Of a DNA stretch of 64,000 nt, positions 34,795-46,330 are shown piece after piece (position 1 is the first letter of the stretch; every line of letters starts with the position of its first letter). The stretch is taken from assembly GCA_013397935.1 (NCBI GenBank), contig VZRN01004204.1, positions 1,553,507 through 1,617,506 on the forward strand, written 5' to 3'. The position numbers were made by a program, and so were the translations under genes. This DNA comes from Dasyornis broadbenti. Taxonomy: Eukaryota > Chordata > Aves > Passeriformes > Dasyornithidae. The notes beneath the pieces are model-generated. The model was not told the DNA's origin and did not search any database. It worked only from the letters and a program-made list of their open reading frames with translations.

Positions 34795-36830
34795 CATTTT
34801 CATATCTGCCCATAAATTCCCTCAGTTCTAATTAGCACACCCATTTATAACAGCAATAACAACAGAAATTACAGCAGACTTAGCACAGATGCAGTCACCT
34901 CTCTCTCCCTCATGACACAGAAATGACCCCTATCTGAGCAGTTCTTACACCATAAGATGCCACTTATGGCCCAAAGCCTTCTTTACTTGCCACTTCAACC
35001 AGTTTGTAAACATCTGCTATGCTGTCTGTACCTTCTCCCTTTCCAAAAAGTCTGTTCATAAGTCTTCAAGTTAAAAAAAAAAGCCAGCAAGCTTCACATC
35101 AGGCTGCATAAACCTGATTTCTCTTGATAGAAGAAAGGACTCACACCTTGACTACCACAAAATCACATACACAGCACCATTGCAGATTTTACAAACAACA
35201 GGTAGGCGCTATTAGAAGCAGAAGGGCTAAGCAGTTCAGTTTACAAATTTACCTATGCAATCCAGGCAGTTTTGAAGAGATGATAAACCAGGTCATCCAA
35301 AACAAAAGATAGGTAAATGATGAAGCATCAGTGTGCAAGAAATCAAGACCAAGTAATAAACAATTGCAAAGTTCAATGGCTCAGTGTATTTCAACACAAA
35401 TTATTTCCTTCTCCATGAAACAATAAAGCTTAGTGAACAATTTGAAGCCTGCTGACATGATTTAAAAAGATGGATGGGCTGGTAGGTAGTCGAGAGGGTT
35501 TGCTTTATTGTTCACGGAGTCACTGCTCAGAAGTACATTTGTCTTGGAGTCTATGTGAATTATTGTCAAAAAAGTGACAAATCTCTTTCTCACTTTAGGC
35601 TATGCTGTGCAGGCCTTACATGACTTTGTTTTGCTAGAAGCAAAAAGACATTTCATCTCTGTATTGGCAAAGATAAGACAATAAAACCCATCTCTCCTCA
35701 GGTGAACAGAGCAGTGCTGCTTTGGCTTTAGATTTGGCAACTTGTTTCCATTAGAAATTTTTCCCTTGCTAGAAAAGCACATCAATTTTTATAACTTATC
35801 CATGACTATCCATAAGAATATCTTCCCATGAACCTTTATTCACTTCTCCTCTATATTCCCTGGAGGGTGAGGGAACTAGGTAAGAAAACATACTGGACCT
35901 CAGACTCCTTGGACCGTGGTTGTAAAAAGTGGGTAGGGTTTGTTCATTGTATTCTATGTTATAGCATTATCTGCTCTTTACACCAAGTAATAAGAGCTTT
36001 CAAAGTGAACAGTGTTGTGATGAGAAAATGTAAACTTTAGTGAATTGCCAAAGAAAGATTCCAGTTATTTGCCAATTTAGTCATCAAGCACTGTTTGGAA
36101 GTATGGCTAGAAAATGTGGTGATAATCAAATTCTAATATAACCACAAAAATTGGTTTAAGATGCTGCCAAATGTGAAGCACAGTAAAGTTCAATGCCATA
36201 TATGTTTGGGGTTTTTTTTATTTAATAAGTGAAAAGCAATTTTGGTCACTGCCAGACTGGATTAATTTTTGACACCTGCCTCAGTTCATGAGATTCTGTC
36301 TGGGACTTGGGTGGAAAGTCCCCTATGGCACATTGTGTCACTCATTACTGTATCCTCATTTCTCATCAATTTCTTTTTTATCCAGGCTGTAGTCTGCTAA
36401 GAGAGAAGGACAATTGCAGGATGCATGATGCATAATGAGGCTGCAGTCTCTGTGGAAGCCTCTAAAAATGCCCATCATACTTCTCTTAGTGGCTCTTCCC
36501 ATTTTCATCAAGAGAGAACACTCTCAAGCTGTCAAAATCTTTCCAAATGACCCCACAGTAACCACTGTAGCCCAGAGTACTTCTTGACTTGTTAAATATT
36601 AAAAATATAATGTGAAAAACACGTTTTATTTGATTTTCCTGGTTAAGGAAAGCAAGTCTTTGACAGATAAATAATTGCCCTGAAAATAAGAAAAAAGAAC
36701 TAATTAAAAATGAGATTAAATAAAAAGTTTCTATGTGATCTCTTGAGCTAGTTGCTTTTCAAAGACACGCTTTACCTGGCATAATGTGTGGTTTTCGAGA
36801 CCCCCATGTAAGGTTAAGTATTCCTTGGTA

Positions 36831-36843
36831 GTTGCCTGGAAAC
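36831..36843 (+). promoter_or_regulatory. RFX X-box-like motif
   Basis: GTTGCCTGGAAAC fits the X-box with a one-base spacer (GTTGCC, T, GGAAAC). It is isolated, with no associated gene visible, and is a motif match only. Confidence 0.25.
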
Positions 36844-37039
36844 GATGACAATGACAGTTTGTTCTCATTAGGGACAAATAAGGCAGAAAGGCTGTTACAA
36901 TTGTACTTCTGAACATTTAGATAAATTAATTTGTTTTTTCTTTCTAAAGATGCAATTTCTGAACTTTTACCAGAAGTGCTGCCGTGAAATAGATTCCAGC
37001 TTACATGGATGAGTATGCACATAAATTCATTTAAAATTA

Positions 37040-37063
37040 CTATTATTATTATTATTGTTATTG
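37040..37063. repeat. (ATT)n microsatellite
   Basis: TATTATTATTATTATTGTTATTG is a short trinucleotide repeat with one interrupted unit. It is a simple repeat with no further feature. Confidence 0.85.
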
Positions 37064-37108
37064 TCAAACTAGCGCTGAGCAGAATACAATCATCATGGCT
37101 TTGAACTA

Positions 37109-37192
37109 GTTTTGTGTGGGTTTTTTTTTTCCTGGACTGTTTTTGTGGGGTTTTTTTTTGTTGTTGTTTTTGGGTTTTTTTCCTCTCTGGTC
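37109..37192 (+). repeat. T/G-rich low-complexity tract
   Basis: The plus strand consists of T runs (up to T10) separated by GGG, GGGG and TTG words, nearly without A. Both strands carry spurious frames over it (phenylalanine/valine-rich on plus, lysine/asparagine-rich on minus). It resembles the reverse complement of the A/C tracts scattered elsewhere in the window. Confidence 0.75.
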
Positions 37193-37740
37193 TGTACTAT
37201 ACTTTTTAAAAAGGTCCTCTGCAAAGTAGGAGCGAAAACTTTCAAAGCTCCTGCTGGGAAAATCAGCAAGAAGGGCAGAAATCAACAAAAACCCCAATAC
37301 ATTTAGGACTGGGGGGTAGAGCACCTTTTCTTAAAGTATTCCAGCCAAATATTTCGTCAGGGGGACAAGCAGGTGGAGAGGTGAACATATTTGTGATATT
37401 TAAGCGCCACAGTTGGCAATCCTGCATGCTCACTCCACATTTTATCTGCAGCTTGCCTGTTACATAGTATTTGCCTTGGATTCATGTAATCGATTTTGAA
37501 TTGATCTGCTGGAGGGGAGGACCGCAGTGCTACAAGGAGCAGTCATCCTATTGTGGCCAGAGCCAGGAAAAAAACTCTAGAGACCTACAGGGTCTCACTG
37601 GAAGGCACTGGTATGTTTAGTACCTATACTAAATTTAACACTGTATTTAGCAAAGTCCATTCCATCGTATTACATTTTCTTCCTTTTTTTTAACAAGAGA
37701 GATACAACAGATTGGGAGGAGCAATTAAGTAAGAATAAGA

Positions 37741-37758
37741 GGGTGGGGGTGGGGGGGG
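37741..37758 (+). other. G-rich run with G-quadruplex potential
   Basis: GGG-T-GGGGG-T-GGGGGGGG supplies four or more G3 tracts with one-base loops, the pattern predicted to form a stable intramolecular G-quadruplex. It is followed within 30-80 bases by T-rich sequence. No promoter or gene is visible nearby. Confidence 0.55.
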
Positions 37759-40700
37759 AATCAGATAATTTTGGGTTAACTTTTGGGAATTTTTGTTTTG
37801 TTTTGTTGATTTTTTTTTTAAAGTAAGACAACAGAGCACAAAAAAGATGATTAACAACAGGGAACTGTCTTCCTGGATGGACAGTTTCTTGAAGCTACTA
37901 TGAATACTTGTTTGCGACCTGTATTCCTGCATAAAGAGAGGATTTGTCCATTTTGTATCCTAAAGCAAGATAAACTCCATTTTATGGAGAAGCTTTCAAA
38001 CAGCTGGATTAGCCAGCCAGACAGAGAGATATGACCAGACAAGAAGCAGATTTTATAAACAACGAAAGAAGTTTGCCATCTGGCGATGCTGGGCGTAAGA
38101 GAGGAGGGCAAACTCCAAACCATTTAGGGAAATGAAGACAAAGGCCCATGCCAGACTGTGAAGGATGCAGGCAGGATAACCACTGGCAAGAACGCTTTCC
38201 ACAGAGTTGTTTGCCTTCTCCACTGCTGCAAAATCAGCTTACAGCTGAACAAATTAAAAGGGCTGGAAGAGAGAATGCAAGGTGTTTCCTCAGAAGCTTT
38301 ATGTTTCTGAAAAGCACGGGGCATGTGGGGAAATCTTTGGAAGAAAACATAGTTTATCTTGATTAACAATGACTGCCCAATAGCTAAAATTTATGCTCCA
38401 GCTCAGATATTCTCCTGAAGAGGACTGCAGAATAGAAGCTGAATCAGAGATATATGTACAAAAACTTTGTGAAGCAGCGAACTGACTCATGTCTGTGCCC
38501 TCTCAGCCTGCTGGAACAAACACTAGTCAGTATAGGAAGCTTGGATTATGAACAGAAAATAACATTAGCTGTAAATTTATCTCCTTTCTCTCAGTTCCCA
38601 TTGGAAATCAGAATATATTTACAAGCCCAATTCCATGCATGCTTTTCAGATGGCTATAAGGAAGATTTTTCACACAATGTAGAATTTGAGACATTCTCAA
38701 AGTAGTCATTTGCTACTCACAATGTGTTACATTGAAGTTGCATCTGTCTTATATATCTGTATCTCTCCTTTCTGACTGGAAGACTGAAATTTCCTCCACA
38801 GAGAAACAGTAAAAAAATGAATAAACAACATGTTCCCATGACAGTAACCCCTCCTTATCAAGTAAAGTACTTCTATTCCTACAATTGCAATGACAGTTTA
38901 CTATTATAAATTCTAGCCTCTTGCAAAGACTTGGCAGAAAATGCCACCAAGATTTGAATCTGCATCATCTCACTCTTGACTCACTGCCAAAAGTAAAGTT
39001 TTTACCTATGGCAAATAAAAATCGGCCTCAGGTTTAGGCAAAAAGGGCTGCAACAGAACTGCAGTGAGAATATGCAAATACCATTTTGCAGCATTTTACC
39101 AACTCCTGTGAGAATACTTCAGCGCCTTGTGAAAGACAAACAGACCAATCCACTTGAAGAAGAGAGTTCCTTTGCCAATTTGAAAGGTGCTTTAGTTTTA
39201 TATGAAAATTGTAGGATTGACTGAAGAAGAAAACTTGAAAGAGGATATGTTCATAATTCTGTTAAATCCATTTTATGGCCTGGTCTTAACTCTGATTCAT
39301 CCTGCCCAGGGACAAATGTGCGTACAGCAGTGAGTGCTTTTAGCCAAGTGCATCATCGCTGCCTGCAATCCTTTCCTTTACACACATTAAAAAGCAGACT
39401 TTTACATAAGTAACTAACACACAGCCCTTTCCTCAGATACAGAGTTGTAAGGCAGATGGATGGACATATGTACAACCGCCACTAACTGCTAATGGAGCCA
39501 TTTGCACTCTGCAACATGACACCAGCTTGGGATATTTTCCGGAAGAATTTATTTTTATAAATAAAACCTTGGCATCCTGAGACTGATAGAATCCTGCTTT
39601 CACGCAACCTGTGTGAGACATTTAAAGGGACACTGGCATTCTCCTTTCATCCCTCTCCGCTGAAGTTTCAGTAATACCCTTTCATCACAAAACCCACTAC
39701 GCTGACATAGAAATTTTCTACATGACTCTGAACTTCAAAATCCACTTTCCTTCAACTTCTTTTTATTAAAAAAAAAACAAACACAGGAGAACAAATTCCT
39801 GATGGAGAGATTTAGTTTTAACTCCAGAAAATTCCTACATTGGCCAAAATCAAATTGAAATGGAACAAATATGAGAGAGCAAATACAATGAAAGACGACA
39901 GCATTAGAGGTCTTCTTCCAAAATACGTCTCCATATTAGGAATGACATGAGTACCTTCCCATTCATGGATTTTTTCAAAGTCCATCACTATGGGCATCAG
40001 AGTTTTCCATATGTGGAAGAACTATAAATGCAGCGCTTCAGTAGCAGGAATTGAGTTTCCATTATGGAGTGAAAGACAGTTTCATGCTGGGGTCCTTCTA
40101 CAACTAAACTGGGCAGGTGGTGAGGTGATGCTGCAAGAAAACAAAGAGGGTGATCTCCTACTTAGAGCATTAAACTGGCAGATAGTTTCTGATTTTAGGT
40201 GATATGGATGGGCTCTTTCCCAAGGGGTTACCTGTAACAAAGCAGCTCTGTTACAGCTGTCAATGCATTAACAATCTTCATTGATTTGAATTGTCTTTGC
40301 CTTCTGCATGTAAAGCCTTCCCTTTAAAAGGTTCGTTATATCATTGCATACTGTTCATTTTCATTCATTCAAAAGATAAGAGCTTTTTTCCAGGCTCTCA
40401 TGTAAACATTTATAGCTAGGTTTAAAGAGAGTTTATTTTTAAAAAGCATCCTTTCATAAATATTTAGGGCTTTTTCAACATTTACCTAGCAGTATTAATA
40501 AATAAGTAAAATTACCTTCCCCCACAAAAAGGGATGATATACAAAATTTACAGTAGAGTTTTACCTTATTTTTCCCATCCTTGGCTTTTCTAACAGATTG
40601 TTTACTTCTCCCCAGGTGAAGACAATATATTACTATAGGGGAAAAAAAATGTGCACGAGGAAAGGACTTTTTCAGCCATGAGGACTTTTTCACTGGCAAC

Positions 40701-43700
40701 TCTCCCTGTGTTTTCATCTGTGAATTTTCTAAGGTAATGGGCAATCTCAAATCATGTGCTGAAGTAACAATTTCATTATAAAACTAATCTTTCTAATAAA
40801 CATCTCTCTGAAATACTCTACTTTTCATTTTCAAAGAGCCAGAAGGACTATGGTAGTGATTTGGATATCTATTTTTCTAAAATTGCCCTCCAAGCCTTCC
40901 TTATTCTAATGTAATGCCCAGAGTCCTTAGCAAATACGAATTGCATCTAGAAGGGGAGAAAAAAACCACAGTAAAAACAAGTGTAACCTTAAAAATCACT
41001 GATGTAAGTAGTTTCATTTCTTGTACTAAAAACCATTTGAAAACTAATCTACTGCATGTTCCTTCCTTTCAGAAAATGTAAATTGATCTTTCAGTTTGAA
41101 TACCTGTCAAAGTGCAGCCACTATAACATTGATAAGTCATTTTTCCTGTCAGCTGATAACATCTGATATACTGCAAAATCACACGTAGCTGCACAAGAAC
41201 TGCTGGACCAGATTACCCCAAATCAGGGTAGGGGGCATTCCCTCTTGGAGAATTTGGCAACAGCAGGAGTCAGGAGTGTCTGCTTCCCACCAGCGCCTCC
41301 CAAAGTGTTCTGTGAATACATCACAAATAAAGGTGATTAAATCAGGCAATGGTAATTTCCAACATGGTGTTTGTGCCTTAGTCTCCCACAAACTGTCACC
41401 ATGCCCCTTCCATACAGGGAGGATATTACCAGCAACTCTGAAGGTAAGGATGTGTAAATCTGCTAAAAAGAGTTTTAAAAGTTGCAGCCAGTGTTACTGG
41501 GACACTCTGGACAAGGTCACAATGGTGATGCTGTGCAGAGACCCACTTCAAACACAATAATGTATAATATCCACTCTGAAAAAACTGGATTACATGACGG
41601 CTTACTTTACCGAAAAGGACTATTTAAAAAAACCCCTAGATATCCTTTTATTTCAACTACTTCACGTAAAAAGTCTGTTCAATGTTGTGGATTATGCCAG
41701 TTTCAATAAAACACATACTATTGGGAAGAAAAGGCTTTTGGGAAGGCACAGAAATATTGGCTATCTGCTGCCCTTTGTGCTTGTTTCTAAACTTCAGGTT
41801 TAGCACTCAATCTACCCTATAATTCTGTATATTTACTGTAAGTTTCTGGGGGATGTTGCTTCCTAAGTGGACTCTTTTTCAGAAAATGCTGAACAAAAGC
41901 CTTAGATTTTAACGGAGCTGGGAATTCACTCTGTGAGCAGCACTTTTCTCCTGACTTTACTTTTTGAAGTAATATGTCTTGAATAACCCTGGGGTGTTTG
42001 CTCCTTCCAGGAGCACTGGGAAAGGACAACATCTAAAAGGCAACTCATTTAATAAGTGTACAGATCTCTGCTGAATACTTAAGAGTGCCTACAGGTCTAG
42101 TGAAAGTTTCAGACCATCACAGCAAGGTGAGAAAAGTTCCAAAAAATCTCGTTCCAGATTTGCTACCTCATTTATCATTTGCCTATTATTCAGGAGCCAC
42201 CCTTTTACCTCACAAGTGCATAATTTTTTTATAAGCACTTGCTATCTAAGAGAAATTACTTTAGTGTATTAACTGTCACTAAACACTTAATCTCAATTAT
42301 TTGTTATTTGAGTGCCACTGGTCTGCCTAATTACTTTCTTCTGTCTTTTTGTGCCCTCAACAGATGGCTGAGCATACTCAAATCAAGAGAATAACCAAGT
42401 TGAAAAATAACAAAACCTTTCTTCTTTTTTTATTTTTTGCCAAAGAAAGAGTGATGATACACTTAAAATCACCACTATTTAAATATTTGTGAGCAGAAAG
42501 TTACACACTCACAAGACAGAGTTTCACATGTGCTCATCCTGTTCACAAAAACAGCTGCTCTGCATGCAAATCCTTTGTGTTATGCTGAAGTTTTTCCTAT
42601 TTCCCCAAACTACCTTTGAATCCTGAACAGAAAGAGATGCCCAGCAGGAAGCAAAGGACAAGTTTTGGGGGTGTAATTTCTCAGAGGGAGCTAGGCAAGT
42701 GTACAAAGCAACAGGTGATTTCTTTCAGCCTTGAGGATGATAGAAGGAGCAAAGGAGCAGGTCATACTCTTGAAGAGTAAGCTTTCAGCCCTAAAACCCA
42801 AATCTCACAGGTGTTGTTTGGGCCTGAACAGATGCCTATAGCTCAGGCATGACCAGTTCTGCAGGCACAGACTTGTGTTACCACACAGACACTCTTCAGT
42901 GCAGCAGAACTGTTTGAAAGGCATTACACATTCCTCACCAAAAAAATACCCAGTTTTTCCATCTCTTTCTATAAATTTTTTCTTGAGTGGTTTTTAGGGG
43001 TCTGAAAGTTACCTGGACACCAAATCCCTTCCCCTTTGATGAGGGAATGGGGAGAGCTTTATAAGGGGTGGCTTTTCCTTTCCTAGAAATCACAAAGACC
43101 TTCTAAAAATTATCCACAATTTTGGTCAGACTGAAAAAAATCCCACCATATAGGACAAACAAACATGCAAATTTTGTTCAGGTTTTTGAAAAGAAACAAA
43201 CAAAAATAAAAAACCTGTCCAAACCCAGGAGAAAAAAAAAAAAGCAGACTCATAAATGTCAGTGCTGTTGCAATGAAAACCTCCTGTGCGGACAGGGTGA
43301 CACTGCCACGCAAGGCAGTTTCAGACATTACACCTCTAGCTCTCCGTTGAGTGACATCCTGTCTCAAATCAATGAGGAATTTGACTATTCAGACAGACAG
43401 TTCTCTCATGAGGGTTGTGTTCAGCCTGTGGGACTTTCCTCCCACTGTTCCTGTTGCTCTGCTCGGGTTCCCTGTCCTCGTGCACTCATAGCAGCGATGC
43501 AAAGTGCGTGCCTCACGCTCTGTTTAATGATATGCAGCAACTTTTTGTTATTTGGCACAAAAGTCTAGCTTTTAGCCTGGTGTTCTTCAGACTTGCTCAG
43601 GTGCTCACTGCTTTTGCCAAATGCAGACCCAATTCCTTCAAGGAACGTCCTTCTCCACCCTCTCCCCCCACTTCTCCTTTCTCAATCACACCAAAACTAA

Positions 43701-45045
43701 CGTTGTCTCTAAGCTGCTCTCTGCTTTCAAACACAGTTTCACACTTTCTGTCTCAATACTTTTACATGCTTGTCAATTCCATTTGCTCCTCAGCGTGGAT
43801 AAGACCAAACTGGCTTTGCTTAGAAACAACAGGCTTTTCTGGGAGTTATACTATTTCCTGAATATTGTTCAGATTTCCTGCAGAGTGAATTGACTGCAGA
43901 AGGCACACGGTTATTTTTAAATCTTCTTCATTTTTTCTCCCACATTCTCATGTGCCCCAGATTAAAACTCAAAGGGATTTAGAATAGATGCTTCCAGCTC
44001 ATCATCACAGTCCCTCACACATTAATACCTCAGGTCATCTCTATCAGGAGCTTGAAACGGTCCATGTTATGTGTACAAGTTTAACTTCAATCTTTTGAGA
44101 ATTCCTCTTCCTGAAATTCTAAATATATTAACTCTGTTTCTCCTAAATCTAAAATTTCTCAGATACAGAGCCTGAAACCTCCCACTGGGAACAGAACTCC
44201 CAAAGTTTTCTGAAAGAAACCAGGTCCTTAGAGAGTGGCATTCATCAAGCAGATTATTAGTAAGAGAGTCTGTAAGGTGTTTGGTTCCCCTAGCCTTGTG
44301 AGAGCACGTGTGCAATGCCGGACTGGATGATATGGTTAGCACTCCTTCCAGTGAAGAAAATGTGCTACTTCTTCAGTACCTTAACAGGCTCTGAGTCACA
44401 CCTGGAGATAAATCTCAGAATAACCCCAAAGTCCAGAAAAACAGCCTCAACATGAAATTCCTACCAGGTGTGAACATGAGACAGAATGTGTGTGCGCAGG
44501 TCTCGGTGTATGTACAGCACACACGAGGATGGCTGTGCATGACAGGACTGTGCACAGCAGTCACAGTGCAGTCCAGTGAGTCCATGGAGCTCTTCTGGCC
44601 CAAGATGCACCGAAGGGGAAGAAGTAGTGGAAGGAAATATCCATGCAATGAGTAGGAAAACCTAGGAACTGATCCCTCCATACTTTTCCTAGGTGTAAGT
44701 GCTCAAAAATGGTGCCAGCACCTGCCTGTGCTTATAGGCTTTTCCTCTCAATTCTTTTAAACGAACTAAGCAAGTTGCCTGGAACAACCCTGTTGACTGC
44801 TGAACAAAAAGTCATTTTCCCAACTGCTCTTCACTGCCTGTCAGTCCATTAACACTTCCCAGGTATTACAAGAGCTAACAAAATCTGGCTAGAGTTGAGT
44901 TAGAGGGACCAGAGTAATGGCTTTAGACAGTGCTGCCTCTCTTTTGTCTTTACACTAAGCATTGGTAGTCAAGCTTTGAGAGAGCATGGGCTTTGAGAGA
45001 ATTATTGAGCACAGACTATTCTTTCTGATACCAGATGAAAAAATT

Positions 45046-45060
45046 AAAAAAAAAAAAAAA
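45046..45060. repeat. Poly(A) run
   Basis: About fifteen A residues follow ATTAAA. No transposon body or retrocopy was recognised upstream. It is listed as a homopolymer only. Confidence 0.8.
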
Positions 45061-45748
45061 GGTAATTTACACAGGAAAGGTAATGGATTCTGAGCAAGGT
45101 GTATTTATAGCACCTTGTGTAAAAATCAAGGAGAAAGGCACAGCTGGCAGAGAAAAGGAGATGTGCTGTTGCTATAACCTAAAAGAGAGCAGAAATTGTT
45201 AGTGTGTTAGTCCTTTTCCTGTATGACTTCCCTCACACGAACAGGATGCTGAGGTCACCCTGCAAGCAGTGTCTAAGGCCCTGTGAAGGCAATGGTCCCC
45301 CTCTTGATTCTTTCCAGCTGCCCAGTACTGACCAGCAGCTCCACAGCTGTGCCCTGGCACTACCTGCTCTCCCTGAGGAATAAGAGCTTACTTGAGAGCA
45401 TCCCACAAGCAGCAAATTAAAAGTGACCTGAACAACGGCCTGTGTTATCAGGGAAATGAAATTTGTGGCCCTTTTTCCTGCATATATGAAGACGACATTC
45501 ATAAGAACCAGGCAGGGACTGATGTAATGCAGCACAGATCCACTAAAATCAGTGAAAAGAAGCCAAATGGGATAGACTGAGGATCTGGCCCTTTTCCAGT
45601 GACTTTTCTTTTTGTTCATTTGCTTGTAAAACAACTGCAACAGAAGTAAAATATAACCTGAATACAGGTCAGCTGCCAAACTAATACAGACTTCCCATAA
45701 ATGACTGGAAGGATTTACAGACATAATCCGTGTACAGCAGAACTCAGC

Positions 45749-45762
45749 ATTGCCATGGAAAC
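45749..45762 (+). promoter_or_regulatory. RFX X-box-like motif in AT-rich block
   Basis: ATTGCCATGGAAAC differs at one base from GTTGCCATGGAAAC, a well-known X-box form. It lies in a high-complexity stretch (about 45590-45900) that also has GTTTGCTAATTAACAC near 45851-45866, a strong homeodomain-type word. The combination suggests an enhancer-like element, but conservation cannot be judged here. Confidence 0.3.
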
Positions 45763-46224
45763 AATTACATTCAAAGAGCAAAATGCAATTGATACCATCC
45801 ATTTGGAAAGCATTTAAAACTTGTTATGCACTTAAAGTACAAGGAAATTAGTTTGCTAATTAACACACTGTTCCCAGCCATTGTGATTTCTTTCTTTAGT
45901 GTTGAGAGTGGTATTTGCTGCTTTGCTTTCCCTCCTAATGCTACCTCCACAACAAACACATTTAGCTTAAATACAATATTTCAACATTTGTTTCAAATCA
46001 CGTAATAAAAGCTCAAACTGCAACTAGTCTTTATCCTTTCTTTTTCAGCCAATGCCTCCAATAGATCCTTTTTAATCTCCACTAATGTTTCTAATGTAAT
46101 GAATCCCATATATAATGACATTATAATGGTTAGAAAGTGCTTATGCAAGCCTTCCCAAAAGAAATAGGCTTCAGACTCTTTAAACAAAAAGCTAAAACAA
46201 TAACAAACCCCCTCCAACTAAAAC

Positions 46225-46330
46225 ACCTTTTAATTAACTGCAGTTCTCAGGGCACTGCTTAATTACGAATTATGATTTCTAATATCCCAGTTCTGATTTT
46301 GCATGAGGTCAGTCACTAATTTCTCCAAAT
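46225..46330. promoter_or_regulatory. AT-rich block with clustered homeodomain-type sites
   Basis: Within about 100 bases the words TTTTAATTAACTGCAGTT (near 46228), TGCTTAATTACGAATTATG (near 46257) and CACTAATTTCTCC (near 46314) give four or more TAAT cores in both orientations. No repeat family or coding frame explains the stretch. A conserved enhancer is a plausible reading but is inferred from motif density only. Confidence 0.27.

Larger units (their letters stand above)
33884..46224. other. Unique non-coding DNA with regulatory-looking motifs
   Basis: No gene is supported. This stretch holds the 18-bp palindrome at 34777-34794, T/G- and G-rich tracts at 37.1 and 37.7 kb, and X-box-like motifs at 36831 and 45749. 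The longest single frame of the window (189 codons, minus strand, 45233-45802) lacks homology and has a hydrophobic but irregular composition. I consider it chance. Plus-strand frames of 148 codons at 43.1-43.9 kb overlap each other and look random. Confidence 0.5.

Noticed and set aside
38921..38995. Segment recalling the MIR 3' part (GATTTGAATCTGC...TGACTC)
   Set aside because: Only scattered words agree and no MIR core precedes it.
40565..40632. 68-bp minus-strand interval between a T/C-rich acceptor and an AAG|GTAAAA donor
   Set aside because: The donor is only moderate, there is no CpG or GC enrichment, and a 22-codon open frame is easily obtained by chance.
43122..43893. Plus-strand frames of 148, 148 and 90 codons
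   Set aside because: They overlap in different frames, with irregular composition and no family or splice support.
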